Origin: an uncultured Oscillospiraceae bacterium
GTDB lineage: Bacteria; Bacillota; Clostridia; Oscillospirales; Ruminococcaceae
Assembly (NCBI GenBank): GCA_910584715.1
Contig: CAJUAN010000004.1
Coordinates: 62,001 to 126,000, forward strand
DNA: 64,000 bases
Direction of reading: 5' to 3'
Below the pieces are notes generated by a model that saw only the letters and a program-made list of their open reading frames with translations, made no database searches and was not told where the DNA came from. The translations under genes were made by a program, and so were the position numbers. Of the stretch, positions 32,076 through 41,419 are shown in pieces (within the stretch, counting starts at the first letter, position 1; each line of letters opens with the position of its first letter).

Positions 32076-34454
32076 ATGATAATTACGGACAAAAACTACA
32101 GGTCTGCCCCTGTTGGAGCAAAGGCGCGCAGTCTTTTTAAAATGCGGGAAAACGGCTTTAATGTACCGCCGTTTTTCTGTGTTTCGGTAGAAAATTCCAA
32201 AGAGGCGGAGGAGTATGCCCGTGCTTATTTTGACGGCTCGGACTTTGTTTCCGTGCGCTCATCAGCTTCCTCCGAGGACGGAAAGAACGCTTCCTTTGCG
32301 GGACAGTTCCGCACGGAATTAAATGTTTCCCTAAACGATGTCGGAGAAGCTTTGGAGCGGGTCTGCTCCGTTCCGGAAAGCGCGGGCTTTGCGGAATACT
32401 GCAAAATAAACGGCATAGACTCCGAAAAAATAAACGTCTGCGCTATAGTGCAGAAAATGATAGACGCAGACCTTTCAGGAATTATTTTTACCGCTAATCC
32501 GCAGGGTATTTTAAACGAATCCGTTGTTGCTGTGGGCAGAGGCACAGGAGACAACATAGTCGGCGACAAAACCTGCTCAACCGTTTATTATTTCAATAAT
32601 TCCGACGGGCTGTACTACAGCGAGCGGAGCGGGGATTCCCCGCTGATTTCCGAAAAAACTCTGAAAGCTCTGATTGAACAGGCAGGAAAGCTAAAGGAGC
32701 TTTTCGGTTCGGAAAACGAATATGATATTGAATTTTCAATAAAAAACGGCGAAATTTTTATTTTGCAGGCAAGACCGATAACAACGCTTCCCGAAACGGA
32801 TACGCCGATAGTTCTTGACAACAGCAACATCGTTGAAAGCTATCCCGGGATAACGCTGCCGCTCACTCAAAGCTTTATCAGAACAGCTTATTACCGCGTT
32901 TTCCGTTCAGTTCTGCTGAGACTTACCCGAGAGCCCAAAACGGTCGGCGCGGCTGACGGTATACTCCGGAACATGGTAGACGCGGCAAACGGCAGGATAT
33001 ATTATCGTATAAGCAACTGGTACGACATAATTTTATTTCTTCCGTTCAGCAAAAAAATAATTCCAATATGGCAGGAAATGCTTGGGGTAAAAAATAAGAG
33101 TGTGACGTCTCATCTTGAGAAAAAAATCGGTTTTATTACTCATCTGAAAGTGACTTTTTCATTTATTTATTTAATAATTTCCTGTCCGAGGCTTATGAAA
33201 AAGCTGGACGGCGAGTTCGGCGAAATGATACGCTTTTTTAATTCGCTTGATCTTGAAAAGGCAAGCGGAAAAGAGATACTTGAGCACTACAAGGCGCTTC
33301 TTGATAAGGTAACGGAAAAGTGGGACATTACTCTTGTAAACGATATGTATTCGTTTATTTTTACGGGACTTCTCAAATCAAGGCTCAAAACGAAAAAAAT
33401 TTCCGATGCCGATTCCGCCGCGAACCGTTATATTTCAGGGCTTAACGGTATCGAAAGCATGAAGCCCGTGACGGAGCTTATTAAAATTGCCGAATTTGTC
33501 AAGGCAGGCGGTTCGGACGAAATGTCGGAATTAAAGAAGATAAAGACTGCCGCGGATTACCGAGTATATGCAGCAAAAAAAGGTGCGGCGGCGGTCATGA
33601 TCGGGGAATATATTGAAAATTACGGAGACAGAAACGCCGAGGAATTAAAGCTTGAAAGCAGGACTTTTCGTACTAATCCGGAGCTTTTGGTACAAAGGAT
33701 AATTGCGTATGCTGAAAACGGAACTTCTGAAACTTTTCAGGGTACAAACGAAGCTGTAAAGCCGCTTAAAGGTTTGTGCAAATTGTTTGCGGAAAGGGCT
33801 GCGTTAGGTATCAAGAACCGCGAAAAATCACGTCTTGATCGCAGCCGCCTTTACGGAATGATGCGGTCGATGATGCTTAGAGTCGGCGGGGAGCTGGCGA
33901 CGGCGGGTCTGATAGTAAAGCCCCGTGACATATTTTATCTGTATTACGACGAAGCGGAGAGCGCGGTAAAAAACGGTGAAAATATGCAGAAGACAGTCGC
34001 TGAACGCCGTGAGACGTACAGCCGCTTTGAGAAGCTGCCCGCATATTCGAGGCTGGTTTTTGCGGGGGACGTTTTTGACAAGTCTCCTAAAAATGTGGGA
34101 GGAATGGAAAACCGCCCCGGAGCAGACGTGCTTGAGGGCATACCTTGCTCCGGAGGAAAGGCAAGTGGAGAAGTCCTGATCGTTGACGACCCGACAGCGT
34201 GCCCCGATACGTCGGGGAAAATCATTGTGGCTGAAATGACCGATCCCGGCTGGGTATTTCTTTTAGTCGGAGCGGCAGGGATAATTTCTGAAAAAGGTTC
34301 GCTGCTTTCGCACACGGCGATAATTTCCAGGGAGCTTGGAAAGCCTGCTGTTGTGGGAGCCGAGGGCGCGTCGCGGCTCCTTAAAAACGGCGATATTGTG
34401 GAAATCGACGGTACGTCCGGAAAGATAACGGTAACGGGGAGAAAAGAAAAATGA
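32076..34454 (+). CDS. PEP synthase-like dikinase lacking the PEP barrel (ATP-grasp plus phospho-His domain)
   Basis: A 792-residue protein. The N-terminal ATP-grasp domain (1-250) has VGAKARSLFKM, SASSEDGKNASFAGQFRT, SGIIFTANPQG and FILQARPITTLP. A middle region of about 430 residues has no motif I know. The C-terminal swivel domain holds the phospho-acceptor His in GSLLSHTAIISRE followed by GKPAVVG. The pyruvate/PEP-binding TIM barrel of true PEP synthase is absent, so PEP synthesis is unlikely. The same layout is known from rifampin phosphotransferase, where the middle part binds the acceptor. Here the acceptor may be a lipid or lipid precursor (inference). Confidence 0.75.
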   Translation: MIITDKNYRSAPVGAKARSLFKMRENGFNVPPFFCVSVENSKEAEEYARAYFDGSDFVSVRSSASSEDGKNASFAGQFRTELNVSLNDVGEALERVCSVPESAGFAEYCKINGIDSEKINVCAIVQKMIDADLSGIIFTANPQGILNESVVAVGRGTGDNIVGDKTCSTVYYFNNSDGLYYSERSGDSPLISEKTLKALIEQAGKLKELFGSENEYDIEFSIKNGEIFILQARPITTLPETDTPIVLDNSNIVESYPGITLPLTQSFIRTAYYRVFRSVLLRLTREPKTVGAADGILRNMVDAANGRIYYRISNWYDIILFLPFSKKIIPIWQEMLGVKNKSVTSHLEKKIGFITHLKVTFSFIYLIISCPRLMKKLDGEFGEMIRFFNSLDLEKASGKEILEHYKALLDKVTEKWDITLVNDMYSFIFTGLLKSRLKTKKISDADSAANRYISGLNGIESMKPVTELIKIAEFVKAGGSDEMSELKKIKTAADYRVYAAKKGAAAVMIGEYIENYGDRNAEELKLESRTFRTNPELLVQRIIAYAENGTSETFQGTNEAVKPLKGLCKLFAERAALGIKNREKSRLDRSRLYGMMRSMMLRVGGELATAGLIVKPRDIFYLYYDEAESAVKNGENMQKTVAERRETYSRFEKLPAYSRLVFAGDVFDKSPKNVGGMENRPGADVLEGIPCSGGKASGEVLIVDDPTACPDTSGKIIVAEMTDPGWVFLLVGAAGIISEKGSLLSHTAIISRELGKPAVVGAEGASRLLKNGDIVEIDGTSGKITVTGRKEK

Positions 34455-35878
34455 AATGCATTTGCGAATATCTTGAAGAGGACAGAAAAAAGTGGGGAGA
34501 CCGCCCGTACATAAGCGTGAAAGAAAACGGAAAATTCGTTTCGCGTACGTTCAATGAAGTTATCGGAGACGTTCAGGCTCTTGCGCGCTCTCTTGTATCC
34601 GAGGGCGTTTGCGGCAATGTTATGCTTTATTCCCCGAACAGCTACGAGTGGGCGATCGCCGACCTTGCCGTTATGGGGTACGTGGGAGTTTGCGTTCCGA
34701 TCGACAGCGAATGGACTGCGTTCGATATTTTGAACACGCTTTCTGTCATTGAGATAAATACGGTCCTGTACGAAAAATCAAAGCGCGAAGTCATTGACGA
34801 GCTTCGCGCCGGACACCCGGAAATACGTTATTTATGCATTGACGAAAGCTTTCCCGAGCTTTTGGAAAAAGGAAAAACTATAGATATTCCGCTTTGCGGG
34901 AAAACGGATATGGACGAAACTGCGATGATTTTATTTACATCGGGAACAACAAACCGTCCGAAAGCGATACCGCTTACTCAGGCAAACCTGCTGCATAACT
35001 GGGACGCCCTATACGCCCGCACCCCCATGACGGAATCGGATATTTCGTATATTTTTCTGCCTCTTAACCATGTGTACGCAGGGGTTGCAAATTTTCTTTA
35101 TACGATAATTTCAGGAATGCAGATATATCTTTGCTCCGACCGTTCAAAAATATTGGAGGAAATGCTGGAGGTCAGACCTACCGTCGTTTGCACCGTTCCG
35201 CTTATCCTCAATAGAATATACGACGCCGCGAACGAAAGCATTATGGAAATGCTGAGAAATATTCGTTTTTTGTACTGCGGAGGAAGCTTTACCGATCCGA
35301 AAATAAAAAAATATTTTATTGACAACAACGTGCAGCTTCTTGAAGCTTACGGGACTACGGAAACCTCTTCGGTCATTGCTCTGGCGAAGCCGGGAGATAA
35401 AAATATTGAATGTAACGGCGTTATCCTTGACGGTCTGGACGTGCGAATAATAGATCCCGATCCCGACGGCGTCGGTGAGATTATTGTCGGCGGAGGAAGC
35501 GTTTCATCGGGATATATTTCCCGAAACGACAATTACAGCGATTTTGACAGCGAAGGGTTTTACCATACCGGAGACTTGGGCTTTATAGACGGCGGCGGAC
35601 GGCTGTTCCTAAGGGGCAGAAAAAAGCGAATGATAATTACTGCGAACGGAAAAAATATCTACGCGGACGAGCTTGAGGATCTTATTTTGGAGAATCCCGA
35701 AATAAGGTCGGCGGCTGTTTTTGAAGAAGATTTTCACCCTGCTGTTCGTATTTACACCGATCTTTCGGAAACGGACGCGAGAAAATATATTGAAAAGCTA
35801 AACGAAAATTTGCCGAAATTTAAAAGGATAAAAAATGTTTATGTTAAATCTGAAGCTCTCGGAGGACGGTTAAAATGA
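34451..35878 (+). CDS. Acyl-AMP ligase (acyl-CoA/ACP synthetase, ANL superfamily)
   Basis: A 475-residue adenylate-forming enzyme. The P-loop-like motif is ILFTSGTTNRPKAIPLT, then YGTTETSSV, and the hinge YHTGDLGFIDGGGRLFLRGRKKRMI. The C-terminal lid is short and ends in GGRLK; the last Lys may be the catalytic A10 Lys. It activates a carboxylic acid, most likely a fatty acid, as acyl-AMP. It overlaps both neighbours by 4 bases, so it very probably serves the acyltransferase next door or loads a carrier protein. Confidence 0.85.
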   Translation: MKCICEYLEEDRKKWGDRPYISVKENGKFVSRTFNEVIGDVQALARSLVSEGVCGNVMLYSPNSYEWAIADLAVMGYVGVCVPIDSEWTAFDILNTLSVIEINTVLYEKSKREVIDELRAGHPEIRYLCIDESFPELLEKGKTIDIPLCGKTDMDETAMILFTSGTTNRPKAIPLTQANLLHNWDALYARTPMTESDISYIFLPLNHVYAGVANFLYTIISGMQIYLCSDRSKILEEMLEVRPTVVCTVPLILNRIYDAANESIMEMLRNIRFLYCGGSFTDPKIKKYFIDNNVQLLEAYGTTETSSVIALAKPGDKNIECNGVILDGLDVRIIDPDPDGVGEIIVGGGSVSSGYISRNDNYSDFDSEGFYHTGDLGFIDGGGRLFLRGRKKRMIITANGKNIYADELEDLILENPEIRSAAVFEEDFHPAVRIYTDLSETDARKYIEKLNENLPKFKRIKNVYVKSEALGGRLK

Positions 35879-36945
35879 GTCTTGAAGCGGTCATTTTTAA
35901 TTCAGACGACAAAAAGCGTCTAAAGGATTTTCTGGGACTTCCCAAACATATTTACGGTTCGGGAGAATTAATGCAGAACCTGACAGACGAGGCTTCTCTT
36001 TTGGACGGAACTCATATTCTCAGCAAATATTTCAAGGTGATTCCGATATTGGTCTACCGCGGAAAAAAGGCGGTCAGCAGAGCAGTTGTAACAATATATC
36101 CTGACGATAACACCGCCTATATCGGCTTTTTTGAGAGTATTGACGACAGTGCCGCCGCAAAGCTTTTGTTTGATACAGCGGCTCAGGTTGCGAAAGAAAA
36201 TTCAGCGGCGGACATTACAGGTCCCGTGGATTGCTCGTTTTGGCTGAGATACAGACTCAAAATCAATCATTTCGGCAGTCCCTACACAGGAGAGCCGTAC
36301 AACAAAGATTATTATTTAAAGCTTTGGGAAGAAAACGGTTTTAAAGAGTACCAAAAATATTTTTCAAATCATTATATTGCAGTTGAAAATGATAATGGCT
36401 GTGAAAAATACGCGAAGCGTCTTGCCAATGCAATCAGCGCGGGATATGAAATAAAAAGTCCGGATTCCGAAAGCTTTGACAAGACTCTGCGCGAAGTCTA
36501 TTCGCTTCTGATAGAGCTGTACAGCAGCTTTCCCGCATATAAAAGGATATCCGAAAGCGAATTCTGCGCGATGTTCGGTTATTTGAAATCAATTCTTGAT
36601 TATAGTATGGTAAAAATGTCTTACTTTAATAAAAAAGCTGTTGGCTTTTTTATTTCAATTCCCGATTATGGAAACTCAGTTTACGGAAAGCTTTATCCAT
36701 GGAAGCTTTTTAAAGTCATTTCGGAAAAAAAGAATCCGCGTTCTTACGTGATGCTCTATATGGGAGTCGATAAAGAACACTGCGGTCTTGGCAAAGCTCT
36801 TGCCGAATCTGTGCGTGTTGAGCTTAAAAAGCGGTGCGTACCGTCGGTGGGCGCACTGATACGAAGCGGAAATATCAACAAAGACTATATGGCTCAGCTG
36901 ATAGATTTTGAGTATGAATATGTTCTTTTAAAAAAAGTGTTATAA
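35875..36945 (+). CDS. GNAT-fold N-acyltransferase-like protein (YghO-like)
   Basis: A 356-residue cytosolic protein with two GNAT-like halves. The middle segment ITGPVDCSFWLRYRL...YNKDYYLKLWEENGFKEYQKYF resembles the YghO group, in which a GP-x-N/D motif is followed by a YY-x-x-L-x-E-x-G-F block. The C-terminal half has MLYMGVDKEHCGLGKALAESV, the usual acyl-CoA pyrophosphate-binding region. Some relatives are thought to N-acylate long-chain amines, including in bacterial ceramide synthesis. Coupled to the acyl-AMP ligase, amine acylation is a reasonable inference; the acceptor is unknown. Last gene of the cluster. Confidence 0.65.
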   Translation: MSLEAVIFNSDDKKRLKDFLGLPKHIYGSGELMQNLTDEASLLDGTHILSKYFKVIPILVYRGKKAVSRAVVTIYPDDNTAYIGFFESIDDSAAAKLLFDTAAQVAKENSAADITGPVDCSFWLRYRLKINHFGSPYTGEPYNKDYYLKLWEENGFKEYQKYFSNHYIAVENDNGCEKYAKRLANAISAGYEIKSPDSESFDKTLREVYSLLIELYSSFPAYKRISESEFCAMFGYLKSILDYSMVKMSYFNKKAVGFFISIPDYGNSVYGKLYPWKLFKVISEKKNPRSYVMLYMGVDKEHCGLGKALAESVRVELKKRCVPSVGALIRSGNINKDYMAQLIDFEYEYVLLKKVL

Positions 36946-37119
36946 AATAATAAGTTTAAAAACATGACTATAAAATATAAGTATAAGAAAAAATAACGGT
37001 TATGAATTTATGGGGCTGAAAGTAAATATATTTTCCGTAAAATAATGACAAGACTAAAATGCAGTCAAAATTGAGTCAATGACGAGGCATGTATGGTGCG
37101 GACGTATTGTGAATAAGAG

Positions 37120-37156
37120 CAGCGGTACAAAATGAAATGCCGCTGTTTTTATTTTT
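37120..37156 (+). terminator. Terminator of the lipid cluster
   Basis: A short stem CAGCGG/CCGCTG (37120-37125 and 37140-37145) with T-runs to 37156. The rest of 36946-37260 is AT-rich with no gene seen. Confidence 0.55.
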
Positions 37157-37260
37157 ACCTGGTAACTCTATCGTGAGCGAAAAAACGCTGAAGATGTCGC
37201 GGATCAGGAGCAGTAGACTTTTTGCAGTTTGCCGAAACTTATATTGCAATGCATTTTTAT

Positions 37261-38099
37261 TTATTCTTTTAACATTTGTTCCGTGCGCCAGTTTTTAGGT
37301 GAACTGCCATATATATTTTTGAATGCGCGGGAAAAGTGAAGCTGGTTCTCATATCCTACAGCGCTGCTTATGTCACCAATGGAAAGCTTTGTAAGCTTCA
37401 GCAGTTCCGCTGCCTTTATCATACGGTAATTCATCAGAAATTCCTGAGGAGATTTTCCGACGGCTTCCTTGAAAATCTTGCCGAAATACGTCCTGTTAAG
37501 ACCGCACACCTCCGCAATATCCTCAATGGAAATATCGTTTTGAAAATTTTGTTCTATAAAGACAATTGCTTCGTGAATGTAAAAATCCCGCAGTTTGCTG
37601 CCGGGGTGTATTTTTATTTCTGCTGCTGAGCGCGCAAGATAGTCTATAAAAAAATAAAGATGCCCGATAAGATGAAAAGGCGAAGAATCCCTGTTTTCAA
37701 CAATGTAGATCATCTCTTTCATCATACTCTCCCGCAGCTCTTTGGATCTTGCCTTGTAAACGGGATTATCCGGAGACAGCCCTGCCATGTCAATGATAGA
37801 CTTTGCTCTGAGTCCGTCAAATTCTATCCATATATATTCCCATGGGCAATGTAGGTGGTGATCTGATCGGGAAATATCATAAACCCCTGCATACTTTTTA
37901 TGGAATATTCTCTCGTTTCTCCGCTGCTGTTGTCAGCCATGAGACGTCCTGTACCGGAGATAACATAATGAAAAAGATAATGGTTTCTTGCGGCAGGACC
38001 GAATAAGTGAGCCGGTTTGCACTGCTCTCGTCCGAACTGGTACAGGCTCAAGTCAATAAAATTTTCGTTTGGAAATACGGAAAACAGCAGATCATTCAT
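37261..38099 (-). pseudogene. AraC family regulator, split by a frameshift
   Basis: Two frames together make one AraC-type regulator of about 280 residues. The N-terminal cupin part (38099 down to about 37846) has CKPAHLFGPAARNHYLFHYVISGTG and stops early after QITTYIA. In another frame from about 37845 the expected continuation PWEYIWIEFDGL appears at once. It runs through a linker to the two C-terminal helix-turn-helices (SIEDIAEVCGLNRTYFGKIFK and IGDISSAVGYENQLHFSRAFK). A net indel at about 37845-37848 breaks the gene. It faces the raffinose/sucrose operon and would be its MsmR-like activator. A sequencing error cannot be excluded. Confidence 0.8.
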
Positions 38100-38161
38100 A
38101 ATATCAATTATCCTCCCGTAAAATTAAACAATACTTTACTTATAATGTTGGCTTTTTTATA

Positions 38162-38190
38162 AGTATATCATAAAATATACCAAAATGCAA
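38162..38190 (-). promoter_or_regulatory. Promoter of the AraC-type gene
   Basis: On the minus strand TTGCAT (38185-38190), 17-base spacer, TATACT (38162-38167). Confidence 0.6.
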
Positions 38191-38251
38191 TACTGCCTAT
38201 ATATATTAATAAAAAATTGCAAATTGATATAAAATATGCCGAGTAATGAGA

Positions 38252-38281
38252 TTTACAGAGCGCATTATGGTATGCTATACT
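38252..38281 (+). promoter_or_regulatory. Promoter of the sugar ABC importer operon
   Basis: TTTACA (38252-38257), 18-base spacer, extended TGC-TATACT (38276-38281). The divergent araC-type promoter is about 60 bases away, a usual layout for a shared control region. The weak -35 fits activator dependence. Confidence 0.55.
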
Positions 38282-38321
38282 AATGTCAGTAAAATAATTA
38301 TATCAAAGGGAGGAAATGCTT

Positions 38322-39626
38322 ATGAAAAAATGTAAGAAGTTCGGAACGGCAAAGATGCTTCTTCTGACGGCGGCAGTTTCGTCTGCGGTACTTTTATCAG
38401 GCTGCAATGGTGATAAAACCGACGGCGGCAAAACACGGGTCACTATGCTTCAGTACAAGCCCGAAGCGGTAAAAGCCTTTGAGGAAATAGAAAGACGGTT
38501 CAATGAGTCCCACAGCGATATTGAACTGAATATCGAATCTCCAAACGAGGCAATGACAGTTCTGAAAACAAGGCTGATAAGGGAAGACTATCCCGATATT
38601 GTGGGAATAGGCGGAGACATCAACTATTCAAATTTCCTTGACGCCGATTTGTTTGAGGATATTTCCGATATTGAGATCATTGACGATATAAAGCCAGCAT
38701 ACTTAAAAATGGAAAAAGAGCTTGAGTTTATCCAAAAGGACGGCGTATATGCAATACCATATGCGGCAAATTGCGCCGGAATTTTGTACAACAAGGATAT
38801 GTTTGATGAAAACGGCTGGGAGATACCCGAAACATGGAGTGAATTTACGGCTCTTTGCGAGAAAATTAAGTCAACTGGAACAACTCCGCTGTATTTCGGA
38901 TACAAGGACACCTGGACCTGTCTTGCGCCGTGGAACGCTCTTGCCGTAGGACTCGCGCCATCGGACGTGTGCAGCAGCGTAAACGCTGGAAAGACCACTT
39001 TTAAAGCGGAGTACGATGAAGTTGCGGACAAAATAAAACAGCTTCTTGATTACGCCGAGCCTAATCCATACGCCTACAGCTACAACGACGCCTGTACCGC
39101 TTTTGCGAGAGGCGAGTCCGCAATGTACCCCATAGGAAGCTATGCCGTACCGCAGATATTATCGGTAAATCCCGAAATGAATATTGACTCTTTCACGTTC
39201 CCAGCAAATGAAGACAAAGCGGATAATGTCCTGAATTCCGGTATAGACCTGCAATTCTGCGTTATGAAGGAATCCAAAAACAAGGACGCTGCTTACGAAG
39301 TGCTGAGATTCTTAAACGAGGATGAGACCGTACAGATATACCTTGACAACCAGGGCGGTATACCCTGCAAGAATGGCGATTTTACCATACCGTCAATGCT
39401 GAACGGTATGACCGAGTACATAAACAGCGGCAGAATGTCAGACTTCCACGATCATCATTATCCCAGCGAAATGAGCGTTGACGCGCTTATTCAGACCTAT
39501 CTTATGGACGGCAGCGAAAATTCGGCAGAAATATTCCTTGAACGTTTCGATGCAGAATGGGCAAGGTACAACAGAGACCTGATCGCAAAAATAAAAAAGT
39601 ACGAGGAGGCAGGAAGCAATGAATAA
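38322..39626 (+). CDS. Sugar ABC transporter substrate-binding lipoprotein
   Basis: A 434-residue family 1 solute-binding protein. The signal peptide ends in a lipobox LLSGC, so the protein is lipid-anchored outside the membrane. The mature domain shows VTMLQYKPEAVKAFEEIERRFN and FARGESAMYPIGSYA, typical of oligosaccharide binders such as MsmE. ATG 38322 is preferred because GGGAGG lies 8 bases before it; ATG 38316 is too close. Downstream glycosidases point to raffinose, melibiose or sucrose-type sugars. It overlaps the first permease by 8 bases. No ATPase is encoded here, so a shared MsmK-type ATPase elsewhere is expected. Confidence 0.9.
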   Translation: MKKCKKFGTAKMLLLTAAVSSAVLLSGCNGDKTDGGKTRVTMLQYKPEAVKAFEEIERRFNESHSDIELNIESPNEAMTVLKTRLIREDYPDIVGIGGDINYSNFLDADLFEDISDIEIIDDIKPAYLKMEKELEFIQKDGVYAIPYAANCAGILYNKDMFDENGWEIPETWSEFTALCEKIKSTGTTPLYFGYKDTWTCLAPWNALAVGLAPSDVCSSVNAGKTTFKAEYDEVADKIKQLLDYAEPNPYAYSYNDACTAFARGESAMYPIGSYAVPQILSVNPEMNIDSFTFPANEDKADNVLNSGIDLQFCVMKESKNKDAAYEVLRFLNEDETVQIYLDNQGGIPCKNGDFTIPSMLNGMTEYINSGRMSDFHDHHYPSEMSVDALIQTYLMDGSENSAEIFLERFDAEWARYNRDLIAKIKKYEEAGSNE

Positions 39627-40497
39627 AAAGAAAATGTCAGACAGGCAGAAAACCTATATTTTAATGGTAATTCCAGCTCTTGTTCTTTTTGTGATGTTCA
39701 ATACCATTCCGCTGATAACGGGCGCAATGTACAGTTTTACAAATTACCGCGGATATGGAAGCTACGACTTTGTAGGACTGCGAAACTACATCGACCTTTT
39801 CACCGACTCAAGAGTCGGGAACTCATATCTTTTCACGTTTAAATACGCTATCGCGGGAACAATACTGGTAAATCTTTTAAGCCTTATCCTTGCGCTCGGA
39901 CTTAACAGTAAAATAAAGTGCAAGAGCCTGCTCCGCGGAGTATATTTCCTGCCGAACATTTTAGGCGGACTTATCATCGGCTATATTTTCAGCTTCATTT
40001 TCACATACATAATCCCTGCTATGGGAAGTTCTCTCAACATCGGCTTTTTGAAGAACAGTATCCTTGCAAGTGAAAAATATGCTTGGATAGGCGTTTTAAT
40101 AGTCGGAGTATGGCAGGCTGTTGCAATGAATACCATTATCTATATTTCCGGCTTGCAGACGATCCCCGCAGATATCCACGAAGCTGGAATGATAGACGGC
40201 GCTACCCGTTGGCAGGAATTCAAAAGCCTTACCCTTCCAATGCTTATGCCATTTGTATCCACAAACCTTGTTTTAAGCACCAAAAATATGCTTATGGTAT
40301 TTGACCAGATCATGGCTCTGACAAAAGGAGGTCCTGCGCAAAGCACCGAATCCATTTCCTACCTTATCTACAAAAACGGTATGGACGGCGGACAGTTCGG
40401 CTTCCAGAGTGCAAACGCGGTACTGTTCTTTGTGGTTATCGTTACAATTTCTATAGTTCAAATGGTTATTACAAATAAAAAGGAGGAGCAGCTATGA
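39619..40497 (+). CDS. Sugar ABC transporter permease (MalF/MsmF type)
   Basis: A 292-residue permease with six membrane helices. The EAA loop that contacts the ATPase is EAGMIDGATRWQEFKSLTLPMLMP. Helix 1 is ILMVIPALVLFVMFNTIPL. It ends in a 4-base ATGA overlap with the second permease. AGGAGG-like signals occur before both starts. Confidence 0.92.
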   Translation: MNKKKMSDRQKTYILMVIPALVLFVMFNTIPLITGAMYSFTNYRGYGSYDFVGLRNYIDLFTDSRVGNSYLFTFKYAIAGTILVNLLSLILALGLNSKIKCKSLLRGVYFLPNILGGLIIGYIFSFIFTYIIPAMGSSLNIGFLKNSILASEKYAWIGVLIVGVWQAVAMNTIIYISGLQTIPADIHEAGMIDGATRWQEFKSLTLPMLMPFVSTNLVLSTKNMLMVFDQIMALTKGGPAQSTESISYLIYKNGMDGGQFGFQSANAVLFFVVIVTISIVQMVITNKKEEQL

Positions 40498-41405
40498 GTG
40501 CAAATGCAAGACCTTTTGTGCCCGAGCCTATTGAGGTACATAAAAAATCTGCAAATGAGATACGCGACGATAAGGACGGGAGATCGAGCATATTTCTTAC
40601 TACATTGCTGATAATCGGCTGTGTAACGATCTTGTTTCCCCTCTATATGACTATTGTTATAGCGTTTAAATCTCCGTCGGAAATGACAAACGATATTTAC
40701 GGAGCGCTTGCCCTGCCGAAAAGCTTCAGCCTCGGCAACTTTGCGGAAGCCATGCGCGTTACCGATTTCTGGCATTCATTGGGCAACAGCGTTGTCATCA
40801 CGGGATCGACTATAATTCTTTCACTTGTTACACATTCCATGACCGGTTACGCTATCGGCAGGAACATGAACCGCAAAAAGGGTTTCAAGCTGATATATTT
40901 CTACATAGTCAGCGGTATGTTCGTACCGTTCGCTATCCTTATGATGCCCCTTGTAAAACAGACCGCAAGCCTCGGCATTGACAATATGCTCGGCGTTGTA
41001 ATACTCTACACCGTGTTCTATATGCCCATGAACGTTATGCTTTACAGCGGTTATATGAAAAACGTACCTTTTGCTATGGAGGAAGCAGCCGATATGGACG
41101 GCGCTTCGGCATGGAGAACGTACTGGACAATAATCTTCCCCATGATGAAGCCTATGCACGCAACGGTTGCTGTGCTTACGGCTCTCGGTACGTGGAACGA
41201 CGTTATGACTCCGCTGGTAATTATGTCGGGTACCGAAAACACAACCCTTCCTCTTGCGCAGCTCAATTTCCAGACTCAGTTCGGAACGAATTACAACCTT
41301 GCCTTTGCGTCCTATCTGCTTGCTCTTCTGCCTATCGTTATATTCTATATCGTATGCCAGAAGCAGATAATCGGAGGCGTGGCAAACGGCGCGGTAAAAG
41401 GCTAA
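40494..41405 (+). CDS. Sugar ABC transporter permease (MalG/MsmG type)
   Basis: A 303-residue permease; the first 30 residues are hydrophilic, then six helices start with TTLLIIGCVTILFPLYMTIVI. The EAA loop is EEAADMDGASAWRTYWTIIFPMM. With the previous permease it forms the importer channel. AGGAGG at 40481-40486. After it comes a 124-base gap with a long stem-loop before the enzyme genes. Confidence 0.92.
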   Translation: MSANARPFVPEPIEVHKKSANEIRDDKDGRSSIFLTTLLIIGCVTILFPLYMTIVIAFKSPSEMTNDIYGALALPKSFSLGNFAEAMRVTDFWHSLGNSVVITGSTIILSLVTHSMTGYAIGRNMNRKKGFKLIYFYIVSGMFVPFAILMMPLVKQTASLGIDNMLGVVILYTVFYMPMNVMLYSGYMKNVPFAMEEAADMDGASAWRTYWTIIFPMMKPMHATVAVLTALGTWNDVMTPLVIMSGTENTTLPLAQLNFQTQFGTNYNLAFASYLLALLPIVIFYIVCQKQIIGGVANGAVKG

Positions 41406-41419
41406 AGCTAATTTTTGAT

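Noticed and set aside
32076..34454. Call as phosphoenolpyruvate synthase
   Set aside because: The C-terminal PEP/pyruvate-binding barrel is absent and the protein ends after the phospho-His domain.
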